A DNA stretch of 64,000 nucleotides from JACDBZ01 sp038233215 (GTDB taxonomy: Bacteria > Chloroflexota > Limnocylindria > QHBO01), in NCBI GenBank assembly GCA_038233215.1, contig JBBSML010000002.1, forward strand, positions 1-64,000, written 5' to 3'. Positions 20,334 to 29,700 of the stretch are shown in pieces; position 1 is the first letter of the stretch; every line of letters begins with the position of its first letter. A model generated the notes under the pieces. That model did not search any database. It was given only the letters and a program-made list of their open reading frames with translations, and had not been told where the DNA came from. Made by a program: the position numbers and the translations under genes.

Positions 20334-20921
20334 ATGGGCTGCACGGTCACCTTCCACGACCGCATCGGGGCCGATCGCCTGTCAAACGCGGTCGAGCCAC
20401 TTGGCGCCGATGCTGCCCTGCTGCTCCTGGAGTCCGCCATCTGCGAGACCGTCCGCCGGGCGTCCGGGGCGGCGGATGCGGAGGTCGAGCTGACCCTGGC
20501 GACCGATTCCGAGATGGAGCGCCTCAACTTCGACCACATGGGCGAGCGCGGACCCACCGACGTCCTCTCCTTTCCACTCCACGAGTGGGAGATCAATGGG
20601 CGCGAATCGCATCTGGCCGATGACGACGGCGTCTCTCCTCCGGGCCCCCTTCTGCTCGGCGACGTGGTGATCGATATCGACCAGGCGCTCCGACAGGCGG
20701 CGGATGGCGATTGGGGCGTCGCGGAGGAGATGGTCCTGCTGGCCATCCACGGCACGCTGCACCTGCTCGGGCACGACCACGCCGAGATCGAGGAGGAGGA
20801 CCGCATGCGTGCCCTGGAGCACGACGTGCTGGGCGTGCTCCATCGGAGGCATCGGGAGATCGCATGGAAACCCGGCTCCCTGTTCGATCGTGCCGGCCAC
20901 GCGGTGACGAGGGGCAGCTGA
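20334..20921 (+). CDS. ybeY: Endoribonuclease YbeY (rRNA maturation factor)
   Basis: YbeY is a zinc-dependent RNase needed for 16S rRNA 3'-end maturation and ribosome quality control. The 195-residue protein contains the metal motif HGTLHLLGHDH at about residues 139-149 and the DVLSFPL segment of the family. It has a slightly extended C-terminus. TAGGAT lies nine bases before ATG 20334 with no Shine-Dalgarno sequence, so a leaderless mRNA is possible. It is the last gene of the rpsU-to-ybeY block. Confidence 0.94.
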   Translation: MGCTVTFHDRIGADRLSNAVEPLGADAALLLLESAICETVRRASGAADAEVELTLATDSEMERLNFDHMGERGPTDVLSFPLHEWEINGRESHLADDDGVSPPGPLLLGDVVIDIDQALRQAADGDWGVAEEMVLLAIHGTLHLLGHDHAEIEEEDRMRALEHDVLGVLHRRHREIAWKPGSLFDRAGHAVTRGS

Positions 20922-20973
20922 CGACCGCCTTTGGGCGTCGCGCGGGGGGTTTGCGCGCCTCACCCACGGCGAT

Positions 20974-21017
20974 GTGCACCGGGTGCACGTAACTGCCACT
21001 TTGGCCCGAATCGGGCC
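20974..21017. other. Two tandem short inverted repeats after ybeY
   Basis: GTGCACC-G-GGTGCAC (20974-20988) is followed 14 bases later by GGCCCGA-A-TCGGGCC (21003-21017). Each has perfect seven-base arms around one base. They lie in the 285-base gap between the convergent ybeY and small ORF/amt genes. They could be bidirectional transcription-stop hairpins, although loops are too tight and T-tracts are absent, or protein-binding sites. Nothing else recognisable lies in the gap. Confidence 0.4.
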
Positions 21018-21206
21018 GAAATGACTCGTCCGCCGCCGCTCAGCGTCGCTAACTGAACCCGAGCGGCATCTGCGGCAGCAAGCGCGGTGTCACCGGTGCG
21101 TTCCGTGACCGGTTCGCGCTGCTCACGGCGCAAGACTCGACACGAAGGCGGTCGAGCAGCGCGTGGCGGGCCCCGGCGGGTGACTGCACTCCCGGCCCCG
21201 GCTCAG

Positions 21207-21371
21207 TTAGCGCCGACCAGCGGCGGTGCGATTCCCGAATCGAGTCAACGCCGTTGTCATGGGCACAGGCTCGCGGCTGGAGGCGGGGGCCGTCTGTGGC
21301 GTCCCCCCGTTCGGCGCGAAGATCCAGGCGACGAGGAGGATGCCGAAGCTGATGAGCGCTGCGATGACCAT
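21207..21371 (-). CDS. 54-residue single-pass membrane mini-protein
   Basis: A short frame on the minus strand encodes MVIAALISFGILLVAWIFAP, a good membrane helix. A Ser/Thr/Pro-rich stretch and a basic end (TAAGRR) follow. AAGGAG is spaced seven bases from the ATG, a strong ribosome-binding site for this genome, and it overlaps the end of the disrupted amt frame. No family is recognisable. Its position directly after amt suggests co-transcription, and the good start site favours a real gene. Coding status remains unproven. Confidence 0.5.
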   Translation of the reverse strand: MVIAALISFGILLVAWIFAPNGGTPQTAPASSREPVPMTTALTRFGNRTAAGRR

Positions 21372-21395
21372 GGAAAAGCTCCTTATCGGTTCGAA

Positions 21396-22641
21396 TCAGG
21401 GCTGGTACGCGATTTCGCCGTGCTGGGCGTCATCTGCGTCACGAGCTGACCGGGGTTGCCGTTGAGCAGTCCGTTGAATCCGGCGGCATTGACGGCGGTC
21501 GTGGCGAAGATGCCGGTGGCAAGCGCGCCGAATGCGCCAAATCGGCGTGGCGGCCGTCGGCCTGTACTCCGCCGTCGCCACGGGCGCCATCCTCTTCCTC
21601 GTGAACCTCCGTCACGCCGATCCGGGTTGCCGGCGACGTTCCGACGCCGTGGACGGCGAAGACGTCGAGCGCGTCGTCGACGCGCGCACGCAGCCGGAGC
21701 TGCGCCGCGCCATAGCAGAGCACGCCAACGCCGAGGCCGATGAGGACCGAGGCGGCCGGCGTCACGAACCCCGCGGCCGGCGTGATGGCGACGAGTCCGG
21801 CGACTGCCCCGATCGCGGCGCCCAACACCGAGGGCGTCCCGCGGTGCAGCCAGCTGATGGTGACCCAGGTGATGGCGGCCATGGCCGCGGCCGTGTTGGT
21901 CGTGACGAAGGCGGTCGCGGCGAGCCCGTTGGCCCCGAGCGCGGATCCGGCATTGAAGCCGAACCAGCCGAACCACAGCAGACCGGCGCCCAGGACGGTC
22001 ATCGGCACGTCATGCGGCTCCGTGGCTGGATTGATGAGGCCGCTGCGGCGACCGATGAACAGGGCCGCCACGAGCGCTGCGATACCGCTCGAGAGATGCA
22101 CGACCGTGCCGCCCGCGAAATCGAGCACGCCGAGGCCGAAGAGCCAGCCGTCGGGCGACCAGACCCAGTGTGCGATTGGCGCATAGACGAAGGTCGACCA
22201 CGCCGCGGCGAAGAGGACGAAGGCCTTGAAGCGCTTGCGCTCGGCGAACGCGCCGCTGATGAGGGCCGGGGTGATGATGGCGAACATCATCTGGAAGGCC
22301 ATGAAGAGCAGATGGGGGATCGTGGTCGCGTACGCGTCGGAGGGCTCGCCGGTGACGCCCACGAGCGCCAGCCAGTCGAGGCCGCCGATCAGGCCCAGCC
22401 CGGTATCCGGCCCGAACGCCAGGCTGTAGCCCCACAGGACCCAGGTCACGCTGACGAGGCCGAGGATGAAGAAGCTGTGCATGATCGTGGACAGCACGTT
22501 CTTGCGGCGCACCAGCCCTCCGTAGAAGAGGGCCATGCCCGGCGTCATGAGCATGACGAGCGCCGTGCTCATCAGCAGCCAGGCGGTGTCTCCGGTGTCG
22601 ATCTCTGCGGCATGGGTGGCTCCTGCGACGGGACGATCCAA
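21396..22641 (-). pseudogene. amt: Ammonium transporter (Amt), 3' part scrambled
   Basis: The first ~335 residues are a normal Amt channel: ALVMLMTPGMALFYGGLVRR, then WVLWGYSLAFGP, PHLLFMAFQMMFAIITPALI, FAGGTVVHLSSGIAALVAAL, GWFGFNAGSALG and DALDVFAVHGVG. After 21641 the frame becomes non-Amt. The missing parts are present but rearranged. FGALATGIFATTAVNAAG to GNPGQLVTQ is found in another minus-strand frame at about 21540-21440. The last helix, IGVAAVGLYSAVATGAILF, is read from the plus strand at 21541-21600. The family C-terminus HGEIAYQP occurs in a third minus-strand frame ending at 21396. The start is probably TTG 22641, which is uncertain. As assembled it cannot make a normal 11-helix transporter. 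Confidence 0.85.
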
Positions 22642-22738
22642 CTTGTGCAGGAAGCCTAATGGCCGATTACGGACAGATCCAGTCCAATCAGGTTGCCGAT
22701 GTGTTGCGGTGGTGTGCACTCTGCACAACGACAGGGCG

Positions 22739-23887
22739 TCACCTGTCGGTCTCGACGGTGAGCGCGTGGATCCCGACAGCTCCGCCCGTGGAGAGGACGA
22801 GCAGTCGGTCAGCATCAACCGGGAAGATCGCGTGCCATGTCGTGCCCGGTACCAGTCGCACGGTAGTCGTCGACCACGTGCCGGTAGCCGGGTCGAAGGC
22901 CTCGACGCCCGGATATCGGCCGGCCGTGCCGCCCCGCGTATCGGTGCGCCCACCAACGACCCAGATTCGTCCATCCACAGCGGCGGCCGCAATGCCACTG
23001 CCGGTGAGCGCGGTGTCCGCCGATCGTTCCCACACGTCGGCAGCGGGGTCGTAGCGGAACGTGGCGAAGCTTGCTTCCCCAGCCGGGCTCCTGCCACCGA
23101 TCAGGTAGACCTCGTCTTCGATGCTGGCGGCTGCGGCGTGGCTGAGCGGAACGGGCATGGGCGCGCCTGTCGTCCAGGTCTCCGACTCCAGGTCAAAGAT
23201 CTGAACCACATCATCGGCGTCCGGCCGAGTCCCGCCGAACAGATAGGCCGTCCCGTCGTGATCCGCGACGGCCATGTCGGCCTGCGGCTGCGGCATCGGG
23301 TCCGCCGACCGCCATCTGGTCGCCCCGTCATCCAGGACAATCGTCGAGTCAAGGACACGACCTTCAGTCTCGCCACCGAAGACGAACAATGCTCCGCGCT
23401 CCGAGGTAACCGCTCCGGCACCAACGCGCGCTTCAGGCAGGTCCGGGAGGTCGGTCCAGGAAAGCCCGTCAAACGAGACGACCGATGTCGTGGCCGCAGT
23501 GCCGCGTCGTCCACCGACAAGATAGAGTCGGCCGCCAGAGGTCGCGGACGCCGCATCGGTCCGTACAGCGGGGTGCGGGGTTGGCTGAGGCGTCGGCTGC
23601 GCCGTCGAGGCTACGACCGTAGGTCCGGATGTCGTCCCCGATGGGATCACTACCGATCCTCCGGACGGATCCCGCGGACCGGCGAACGCGTTCAAGACGA
23701 CGATTCCGACGATCAGCGCCACCCCGACGGGAAGACCGATCGGAAGGAGCCACCTGGGGAGCCCGGCCCGTGATGACAGGCGGTCATGGACGCTCCTCGG
23801 CTCGAGTCGATAGGACATCTGAGCCGCTTCGCGATGAAGCGCCTCCCGCAGGTTCTGTTCGAAGTGGGAGTGGTCACGCATCGGCAT
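22739..23887 (-). CDS. Membrane-anchored kelch-repeat protein, putative partner of ECF sigma factor
   Basis: The 382-residue protein has a cytoplasmic N-terminus of about 45 residues (HFEQNLREALHREAAQMSYR), one membrane helix at about 46-68 (WLLPIGLPVGVALIVGIVVL) and a Thr/Pro linker. An extracytoplasmic beta-propeller of about six kelch repeats follows, recognisable by RLYLVGGRRG, ALFVFGGETEGR, TAYLFGGTRPD, EVYLIGGRSPAG and RIWVVGGRTD. Its start overlaps the 3' end of an ECF sigma gene, so the pair is translationally coupled. The topology matches an anti-sigma factor, but the HxxxCxxC zinc anti-sigma motif is absent. A role as sensor/anti-sigma factor is inferred. Confidence 0.75.
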   Translation of the reverse strand: MPMRDHSHFEQNLREALHREAAQMSYRLEPRSVHDRLSSRAGLPRWLLPIGLPVGVALIVGIVVLNAFAGPRDPSGGSVVIPSGTTSGPTVVASTAQPTPQPTPHPAVRTDAASATSGGRLYLVGGRRGTAATTSVVSFDGLSWTDLPDLPEARVGAGAVTSERGALFVFGGETEGRVLDSTIVLDDGATRWRSADPMPQPQADMAVADHDGTAYLFGGTRPDADDVVQIFDLESETWTTGAPMPVPLSHAAAASIEDEVYLIGGRSPAGEASFATFRYDPAADVWERSADTALTGSGIAAAAVDGRIWVVGGRTDTRGGTAGRYPGVEAFDPATGTWSTTTVRLVPGTTWHAIFPVDADRLLVLSTGGAVGIHALTVETDR

Positions 23888-24446
23888 GCGGGCCAAGTTC
23901 CTGGTCCTCGTCGAGTTGCACGCGCAGTCTGGCAAGGCCTTCACGCAACTGCGACTTCACCGTGTTTGGGCTGCGATCCAGTACGGCGGCCACGCCCTCC
24001 ACGGTCAGGTCCGCGTAGTAATGAAGGACGATCGCGGCGCGCATGCGGGGCGGCAGCTCGCTCATCGCATCCAGCAACGCGATGCGGTCGATCGAGGGTC
24101 CCTGATCGCCCTGGATTCGGTCCGCGTCCGCTGGAAGGAGTGGGAGCGCTGCGCCGACTCGTCGCCGACGCGTGAGCGCAAGGCGCGTGGCAATGGTCAT
24201 AAGCCACGCCGGCAGGGCATCCGGGTCGCGAAGCTCGCCGCCGTTTTGCCAAGCCGTGACCATGGTATCGATGACAACCTCCTCGGCATCAGCCTGCGAT
24301 CCAAGGATCAGGTAAGCGACGTTCTGAATCCGCCGCCCGAAGGTGGACAGCAGCTCGTCAACCACCTCCGAGCGATGCTCGCGGAGTCCTCGTGCCAGCC
24401 GTTCGTTCAGCCCTGACCCCTCGTCGCTCCGATTCTCTTTCACCAT
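23874..24446 (-). CDS. ECF-type RNA polymerase sigma factor
   Basis: This is a 190-residue sigma-70 family protein. Region 2 covers VAYLILGSQADAEEVVIDTM and LPAWLMTIATRLALTRRRR. Region 4 covers LPPRMRAAIVLHYYADLTVE and VLDRSPNTVKSQLREGLARL. No extra C-terminal domain is present. It overlaps the start of the kelch/membrane gene by 14 bases, the usual arrangement of an ECF factor and its membrane regulator. The genes it controls cannot be read from this window. Confidence 0.85.
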   Translation of the reverse strand: MVKENRSDEGSGLNERLARGLREHRSEVVDELLSTFGRRIQNVAYLILGSQADAEEVVIDTMVTAWQNGGELRDPDALPAWLMTIATRLALTRRRRVGAALPLLPADADRIQGDQGPSIDRIALLDAMSELPPRMRAAIVLHYYADLTVEGVAAVLDRSPNTVKSQLREGLARLRVQLDEDQELGPHADA

Positions 24447-24498
24447 GCAGGACTACCACTCAAGCCCATACCGGGTGAGTCGGAACGTCCATCACGGG

Positions 24499-25638
24499 TC
24501 AGAGTTGACGACTGGCCGCGAGCTCGGGCGGGGGAGGCGTGCCGTCAAGAATGGCCCGCGCGGCAATCGCTGCGGTCGCGGGCCCGATGCTGATGCCCCA
24601 CGGACCGTGTCCGGCACACACGAAGAGCCCATCCACATCCTCCACAGGACCGATAAACGGTCGCCCATCGACCGACTGCGGGCGAGCGCACAACCGCCGC
24701 CCGACGACCTCCGCGCCCTCGATCTCGGGAAGGAACTCAGCTGCCCGACGCAGCAGCAGCGGCGCGACGCGTGCCGGGTCGGGCTCGGCGGGCAGAAAGG
24801 TCGAGCCGAGCGTGCTGATGCCGCCGGCGCTCGCGATGCTGAACAGTGATGGCGGCTCCGCCTCGTCGTCCTCAACGGCGGCACGTGCGGTGGCAGCCGC
24901 CGCTCGGTTGATCGAGTCGACCTCGTCCTCCTCCACGATGTGACGCGGTGCCGAAGCGCCAAGGCGCAGCTGGAGCGTGACGCCCCATGTCGCGTGGATC
25001 GGCGACCAGGTGCCCGTGGGGTCGATCAACGCGGGTGTCCACGGGCCGGCGGCCACCAGCACCGCGTCGCATGCGAGGTGCGTGCCGTCCTCGAGGAGCG
25101 CACCCACGACCGCCGCAGACTCGATCACCGCGCGGGCGGCGGACCCGATCACGATTCGGGCGCCGTGCTCCTCGGCCAATCGCGCCCACGCCTGGGTGGC
25201 AGAGGCTGGAGGGATGGGGTAGCCGGTCGCAAGGCGCACAGCCGCCGGTCCGTGACGCAGTGATGGCTCGGCGCTGACCACCTCGTCGGGCGAAAGGAAC
25301 TCCGGCATGAGTTCAGGGTGGGCCGCCTGCTGTCGCCCGGCCTGCGCAGCCGCAGCATCGGCGTCGCGGTTGAGGAGCAGGAGTCCGGCAGGCTCATCGG
25401 CGATCGCGAAGTCGCCCGTCTCGTCGGACAGTGCCCGGTAGCGCGTCAGGCTCTCGTAATGGAGTGGCGCCAGCAGCGGATCGAACGGATGCTGGATGGC
25501 CCCCAGGTTGCGGCCGGATGCGCCCGCACCGATGGCGCTGGCCTCAATGAGCGTGACTTGGGCGCCGCGATCGGCCAGGATGGCTGCGGCGGCGCAGCCG
25601 ACGATGCCTCCGCCAAGGACGACGATCTCCGTTCGCAC
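24499..25638 (-). CDS. FAD-dependent amino-acid oxidase-like oxidoreductase (DAO family)
   Basis: The 379-residue flavoprotein has the dinucleotide motif VVLGGGIVGCAAAAILADRG at the very N-terminus and the GASGRNLGAIQHP loop typical of glycine/sarcosine/D-amino-acid oxidases. Near the C-terminus are CARPQSVDGRPFIGPVEDVD and FVCAGHGPWGISIGPATA. The substrate is probably an amine or amino acid but cannot be specified. GTG 25638 starts directly at the Rossmann motif, and TATGCT lies six bases upstream of it. It is divergent from pth. Confidence 0.88.
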   Translation of the reverse strand: MRTEIVVLGGGIVGCAAAAILADRGAQVTLIEASAIGAGASGRNLGAIQHPFDPLLAPLHYESLTRYRALSDETGDFAIADEPAGLLLLNRDADAAAAQAGRQQAAHPELMPEFLSPDEVVSAEPSLRHGPAAVRLATGYPIPPASATQAWARLAEEHGARIVIGSAARAVIESAAVVGALLEDGTHLACDAVLVAAGPWTPALIDPTGTWSPIHATWGVTLQLRLGASAPRHIVEEDEVDSINRAAAATARAAVEDDEAEPPSLFSIASAGGISTLGSTFLPAEPDPARVAPLLLRRAAEFLPEIEGAEVVGRRLCARPQSVDGRPFIGPVEDVDGLFVCAGHGPWGISIGPATAAIAARAILDGTPPPPELAASRQL

Positions 25639-25644
25639 CCGCCG

Positions 25645-25650
25645 AGCATA
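25645..25650 (-). promoter_or_regulatory. Candidate leaderless -10 box for the FAD oxidoreductase
   Basis: On the minus strand TATGCT ends six bases before the GTG, with no Shine-Dalgarno sequence. This supports the chosen start. Confidence 0.4.
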
Positions 25651-25822
25651 GCGACGCGCCTTCGTCGATTTCGTCGGCCATCGCGCGACCATCGTCCGCG
25701 CCTCGGTCCTCCAGAGGGCAAAGGGTTGCATGCCGCACGGCCTGGACGATGAGCTGATCGGTTGGCTGCGTGAGGCGTACGACCGCGCCTGAGGCATGTG
25801 GCCGACTACCATCGGCGGCGCA

Positions 25823-26398
25823 ATGAAGGTGATCTGCGGCCTGGGCAATCCGGGCGAGCGTTATCGGCTCACGCGCCACAACGTCGGATTCCGGGTGGTG
25901 GATCTGCTGGCGGATCGCTGGGGCCTGACCGGCCAGGGCGGAGTCGAGGCGGGTGCGGGGCTGCTGGAGGTCTACCGGCCGGAGCCGATCGGCAAGGTGC
26001 TCATGGTGAAGCCGCTCAAGTACATGAACCTGTCGGGAGGCCCGCTGCGAGCCGCGCTGCGCCAGACGGATGTCGACGTTGCGACGGAGGTGTTGGTGGT
26101 GGCCGACGACATCGATCTGCCACTCGGCCGCGTCAGGCTGCGCCGATCCGGGTCGGCGGGTGGCCACAATGGCCTGCGCGACATCATCAGCACCTTCGGC
26201 ACGAACGAGTTCAACCGGCTGCGCATCGGTGTCGGGCGCGCGGGTGAGGTCATGGACCATGTGCTCACCACCTTCAAGCCCGTTGAGCAGGAGCTCGCCG
26301 GCGAGATGGTGGCGATCGGTGCCGACGCCGCCGAACGCTGGCTGCTGCACGGCATTGACGAGGCAATGAATGCCTTCAATGGCGTCGATATCGAGTAG
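25823..26398 (+). CDS. pth: Peptidyl-tRNA hydrolase
   Basis: Pth recycles tRNAs by cleaving prematurely released peptidyl-tRNAs. The 191-residue protein has the family signatures ICGLGNPGERYRLTRHNVGF with the catalytic His, KPLKYMNLSGG, VADDIDLPLGRVRLRRSGSAGGHNGLRDI and the lid RLRIGVGR. ATG 25823 is chosen for the canonical MKVICGLGNPG start, and TACCAT lies ten bases before it. It precedes mfd, the common pth-mfd linkage, but a 355-base gap separates them. Confidence 0.96.
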   Translation: MKVICGLGNPGERYRLTRHNVGFRVVDLLADRWGLTGQGGVEAGAGLLEVYRPEPIGKVLMVKPLKYMNLSGGPLRAALRQTDVDVATEVLVVADDIDLPLGRVRLRRSGSAGGHNGLRDIISTFGTNEFNRLRIGVGRAGEVMDHVLTTFKPVEQELAGEMVAIGADAAERWLLHGIDEAMNAFNGVDIE

Positions 26399-26753
26399 GC
26401 ACGCTGGGATCCGCTGCGTCCGCGGGCCGCCATTCCTCTCGTGGGTGTACTAGCCAATGAGTGGCCGAATATGCACGGCACGGGACGAATGGCCAGGTAA
26501 GGAGCAGTGAGCGTGGCTGAGGCGCCCGTGCGGTGGGTAATTGGCCATTGGTTGGCTGGTACGCCCACCCCATGCATAGGCGGGCGGGCCGGGCGGAATC
26601 GGCGGGCGGCGGGCGGCGGGCGGCAAGCCCAAGGGAACCCGTGCGCGCGGGGCTATCCCTGAATGACCGCATGTCCATGGGACCAGCGAGGCCAGGTTGG
26701 GACCGTGAGTTCGGCGCGTGACGCCGCATCTTGTCGCTACCATGGCGTCCTCC
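26399..26753. other. pth-mfd intergenic region with GC-rich heptad repeat
   Basis: This non-coding gap holds no tRNA or recognisable small RNA. Its one clear structure is GGCGGGC repeated 3.4 times at 26601-26624, preceded by further G-triplets from 26582. This could form a G-quadruplex on the plus strand. TACCAT at 26738-26743 may be the mfd -10 box. Frames here do not look like protein. Confidence 0.55.
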
Positions 26754-29700
26754 ATGTCGTCTTCACGCGGCGGTGATCGCCGTGTTGCTGCACTCGTTGA
26801 CGCCCTTCGGCCCCATCTGCCGCAATCGGGTGTCCTTCGTGTGCCAGCGGCCGCGCGTGCGGCGCATCTGGCCGCACGCCGGTCATCGCTCCCGGCGGCC
26901 TCCCCCCTCGTGGTCGTCACTCGCACCGACGACGAGGCGCATCGACTGAGCGACGACCTCGCCGCGTGGTTCGGGAGTGCGCATCTGCTCACCCTTCCCG
27001 AACGTGCCGCGCTGCCGCTCGAACGCGCTCTTCCCGAGCATGACGAGTCAACCGAGCGGCTCAGCGTTCTCGCCACGCTCGCCACCGTGCAGGGCCTGGT
27101 GGTTGTCGCCCCCCTCCTTGCCCTCGTCCAGCGCACGCTGAGTGTGGAGCAGCTGCGTCAGGGCCGCACCAGCCTTCGGGTTGGCGACCGGACGCCGCAG
27201 CGCAGCTTGCTCTCCGCCCTGGTAGCGGGAGGCTACGACCCGGTGGTCGAGGTCACCGGTATCGCCGAGTTCGCGCATCGGGGCGGACTGATCGATGTCT
27301 GGCCATCTGGTGCCGCTGAGCCCATTCGCATCGAGCTGTTCGGGGACGAGATTGAATCGATCCGCAGCTTCGACCCGATGACCCAGGGCTCGCGACGTCG
27401 GCTGACCGACGTCGACCTTCTGCCCGCCTCCGAGTTTCTGCCAGCCGATGGCTGGGAGCGAATCGGTGAGAGCGCCCCGTCACTGACCTCCGAGCAACTC
27501 CGGGAGGATGTCGCGCGGCTCGAGCAGGGCGACCTCGGCGAGTCTGCGGAGACGTGGGCGGCGTTGCTCACCTCGGGCCCGGCCGCGAATCACATCCCTG
27601 CGACCGCGCACCTCGTCCTCACCGATCCCGCCGAACTGTCAGCGCTTGCCCGCGACCTCGACGCGCAGGCGACGGACCGCCATGCGAGTCTGGTGGCTGC
27701 GGCGGAGATCCCCGAGGTCTGGCCGGCGCCGTACGACGCAGTCACGACGCTGGAGCTCATGGCGGCCCGCGCGGCAGAGGAGCTCGAGGAAGGGGATGCG
27801 CAGGACGCCGGCTACGGTGCCGCCCCGCCACTGCCGGGTCGGGCAGAGCGAGCCGGTGCCTGGCTCCTGGAGCTCGCGGCCAAGGGTCGCCGGGTCGTCG
27901 TCACCACCGATCAGGCAAGCCGCGTCGGCGAGCTATTGGAGGAGGCGGGCCAGCCGGTCGCATCGATGGCGGAGCTGCGCGCGGCGCCGGACCCGGGGAC
28001 CATTGGGCTGGTCCATGGCTCGCTCTCCGCCGGGCTGAGCCATCCCGCCAGCGGGCTGCTGCTGCTCACGGATCGGGAGCTGTTCGGCGCGACCCGTCTG
28101 CGGCGCCTCACCGGCGGCAAGCGGGTGGTGACCCGCGACCTCATCGGCAAGCTGCAGCCGGGCGATCATGTCGTGCACGTCGACCATGGCATCGCGCGCT
28201 ACGTCGGCATGACCCAGCGCACCTTCGGCGACGATGTGAAGGAGTACCTCCAGCTCGATTTTGCGGGCACGGACAAGATCTTTCTGCCGGCCGACCAGAT
28301 CGGTCGCATCACGCGCTACTCCGGCGGCCCGGCGCCGGCCCTCAGCAAGCTGGGTGGCACCGAATGGGAGCGTACGAAGACCCGCGTTCGAAGAGCCGTC
28401 GGGAACCTGGCCCGGGAGCTGATCGAGATCTACGCCGCGCGTGAATCGGCGCCAGGGTATGCCTTCAGCGCCGATACGACCTGGCAGCGCGAGCTGGAGG
28501 AGAGCTTTCCGTACACGGAGACGCCCGATCAGGCGCGCAGCATCGAGGAGGTCAAGGCCGACATGCTCAAGCAGCGGCCGATGGATCGACTGGTCGTGGG
28601 CGACGTCGGCTACGGCAAGACCGAGGTCGCGCTGCGGGCAGCCTTCAAGGCGATCCAGGACGGCAAGCAGGTCGCCGTGCTTGTCCCGACCACCGTGCTC
28701 GCTCAGCAGCACCTGCACACGTTCGAGCGGCGCCTGGCTGCCTTCCCGATCCGGGTTGGGATGCTCTCTCGCTTCGTCGCGAAGAAGGAGCAGGAGCGAA
28801 TTGTCGAGGCGGTTTCCGACGGGAGCGTCGACATCCTGATCGGGACGCATCGGATCCTGAGCAAGGACATCAGCTTCGCCGATCTCGGTCTGCTGGTGGT
28901 CGACGAGGAGCAGCGCTTCGGCGTGTCACACAAGGAGCGCATCAAGGCCATGCGGAGGGAGGTCGACGTCCTGACGCTCTCCGCCACGCCGATACCGCGA
29001 ACCCTGCACCTGAGCCTGGTCGGCATCCGCGACCTCAGCGTCATCGAGACCCCACCCGAGGCCCGGTTGCCGATCCAGACGCGGATCGCGGAAGACGACG
29101 ACGGGCTGGTGCGCGACGCGATCGGCCGCGAGCTCGATCGGGGCGGGCAGGCGTTCTATGTCCACAATCGCGTCGAGACCATCGAGGCGGCGGCGGAGCG
29201 CGTGCGACGCCTGGTGCCGGGGGCACGGGTGGCGATCGGCCACGGCCAGATGTCCGAGGGCATGCTCGAGCGCGTCATGCTCGACTTCAGCGATGGACGA
29301 TTCGACGTCCTCGTGTGCACCACGATCATCGAATCCGGCCTGGATATCCCGAACGCGAACACCATCATCATCGTGCGCGCCGACACCTTCGGCCTGGCCC
29401 AGCTCTACCAGTTGCGCGGGCGCGTCGGCCGCTCGGATCGGCGCGCCCACGCCTACCTGATGCATCGGCGCGGCATGCCGCTGACGCAGATCGCCCGCAA
29501 GCGGCTGCATGCCATCTTCAGTGCCTCCGACCTGGGTGCGGGCTACCAGATCGCGCTGTCCGACCTCGAAATCCGGGGCGCAGGCAACATTCTCGGCGGC
29601 GAGCAGCACGGATTCATGGCCGCGGTCGGTTTCGAGATGTACACGCGGCTGCTGGCGGAGGCGGTCGACATGCTGCGCGGGCGCATGCCGGCCTCCGAAC

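Noticed and set aside
20922..21206. Possible attachment site or integrated element boundary after ybeY
   Set aside because: No integrase, no tRNA gene and no direct repeat was found. Only short inverted repeats are visible.
21382..21400. GGTTCGAATC string resembling a tRNA T-loop
   Set aside because: The flanking bases do not form a T-stem and no acceptor, D or anticodon arm is present. The string lies in the amt C-terminus.
21532..22659. 375-codon plus-strand frame beginning with a membrane helix
   Set aside because: Only its first ~25 residues are meaningful: they are the inverted amt helix. The rest is an antisense shadow of the amt frame. Not a gene in its own right.
22535..23773. 412-codon plus-strand frame opposite the kelch gene
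   Set aside because: Arg/Gly-rich shadow, while the minus-strand kelch repeats are clear.
25730..25792. 20-codon frame (MPHGLDDELIGWLREAYDRA) just before pth
   Set aside because: Very short, with no ribosome-binding site. It overlaps the divergent promoter region and could be chance.
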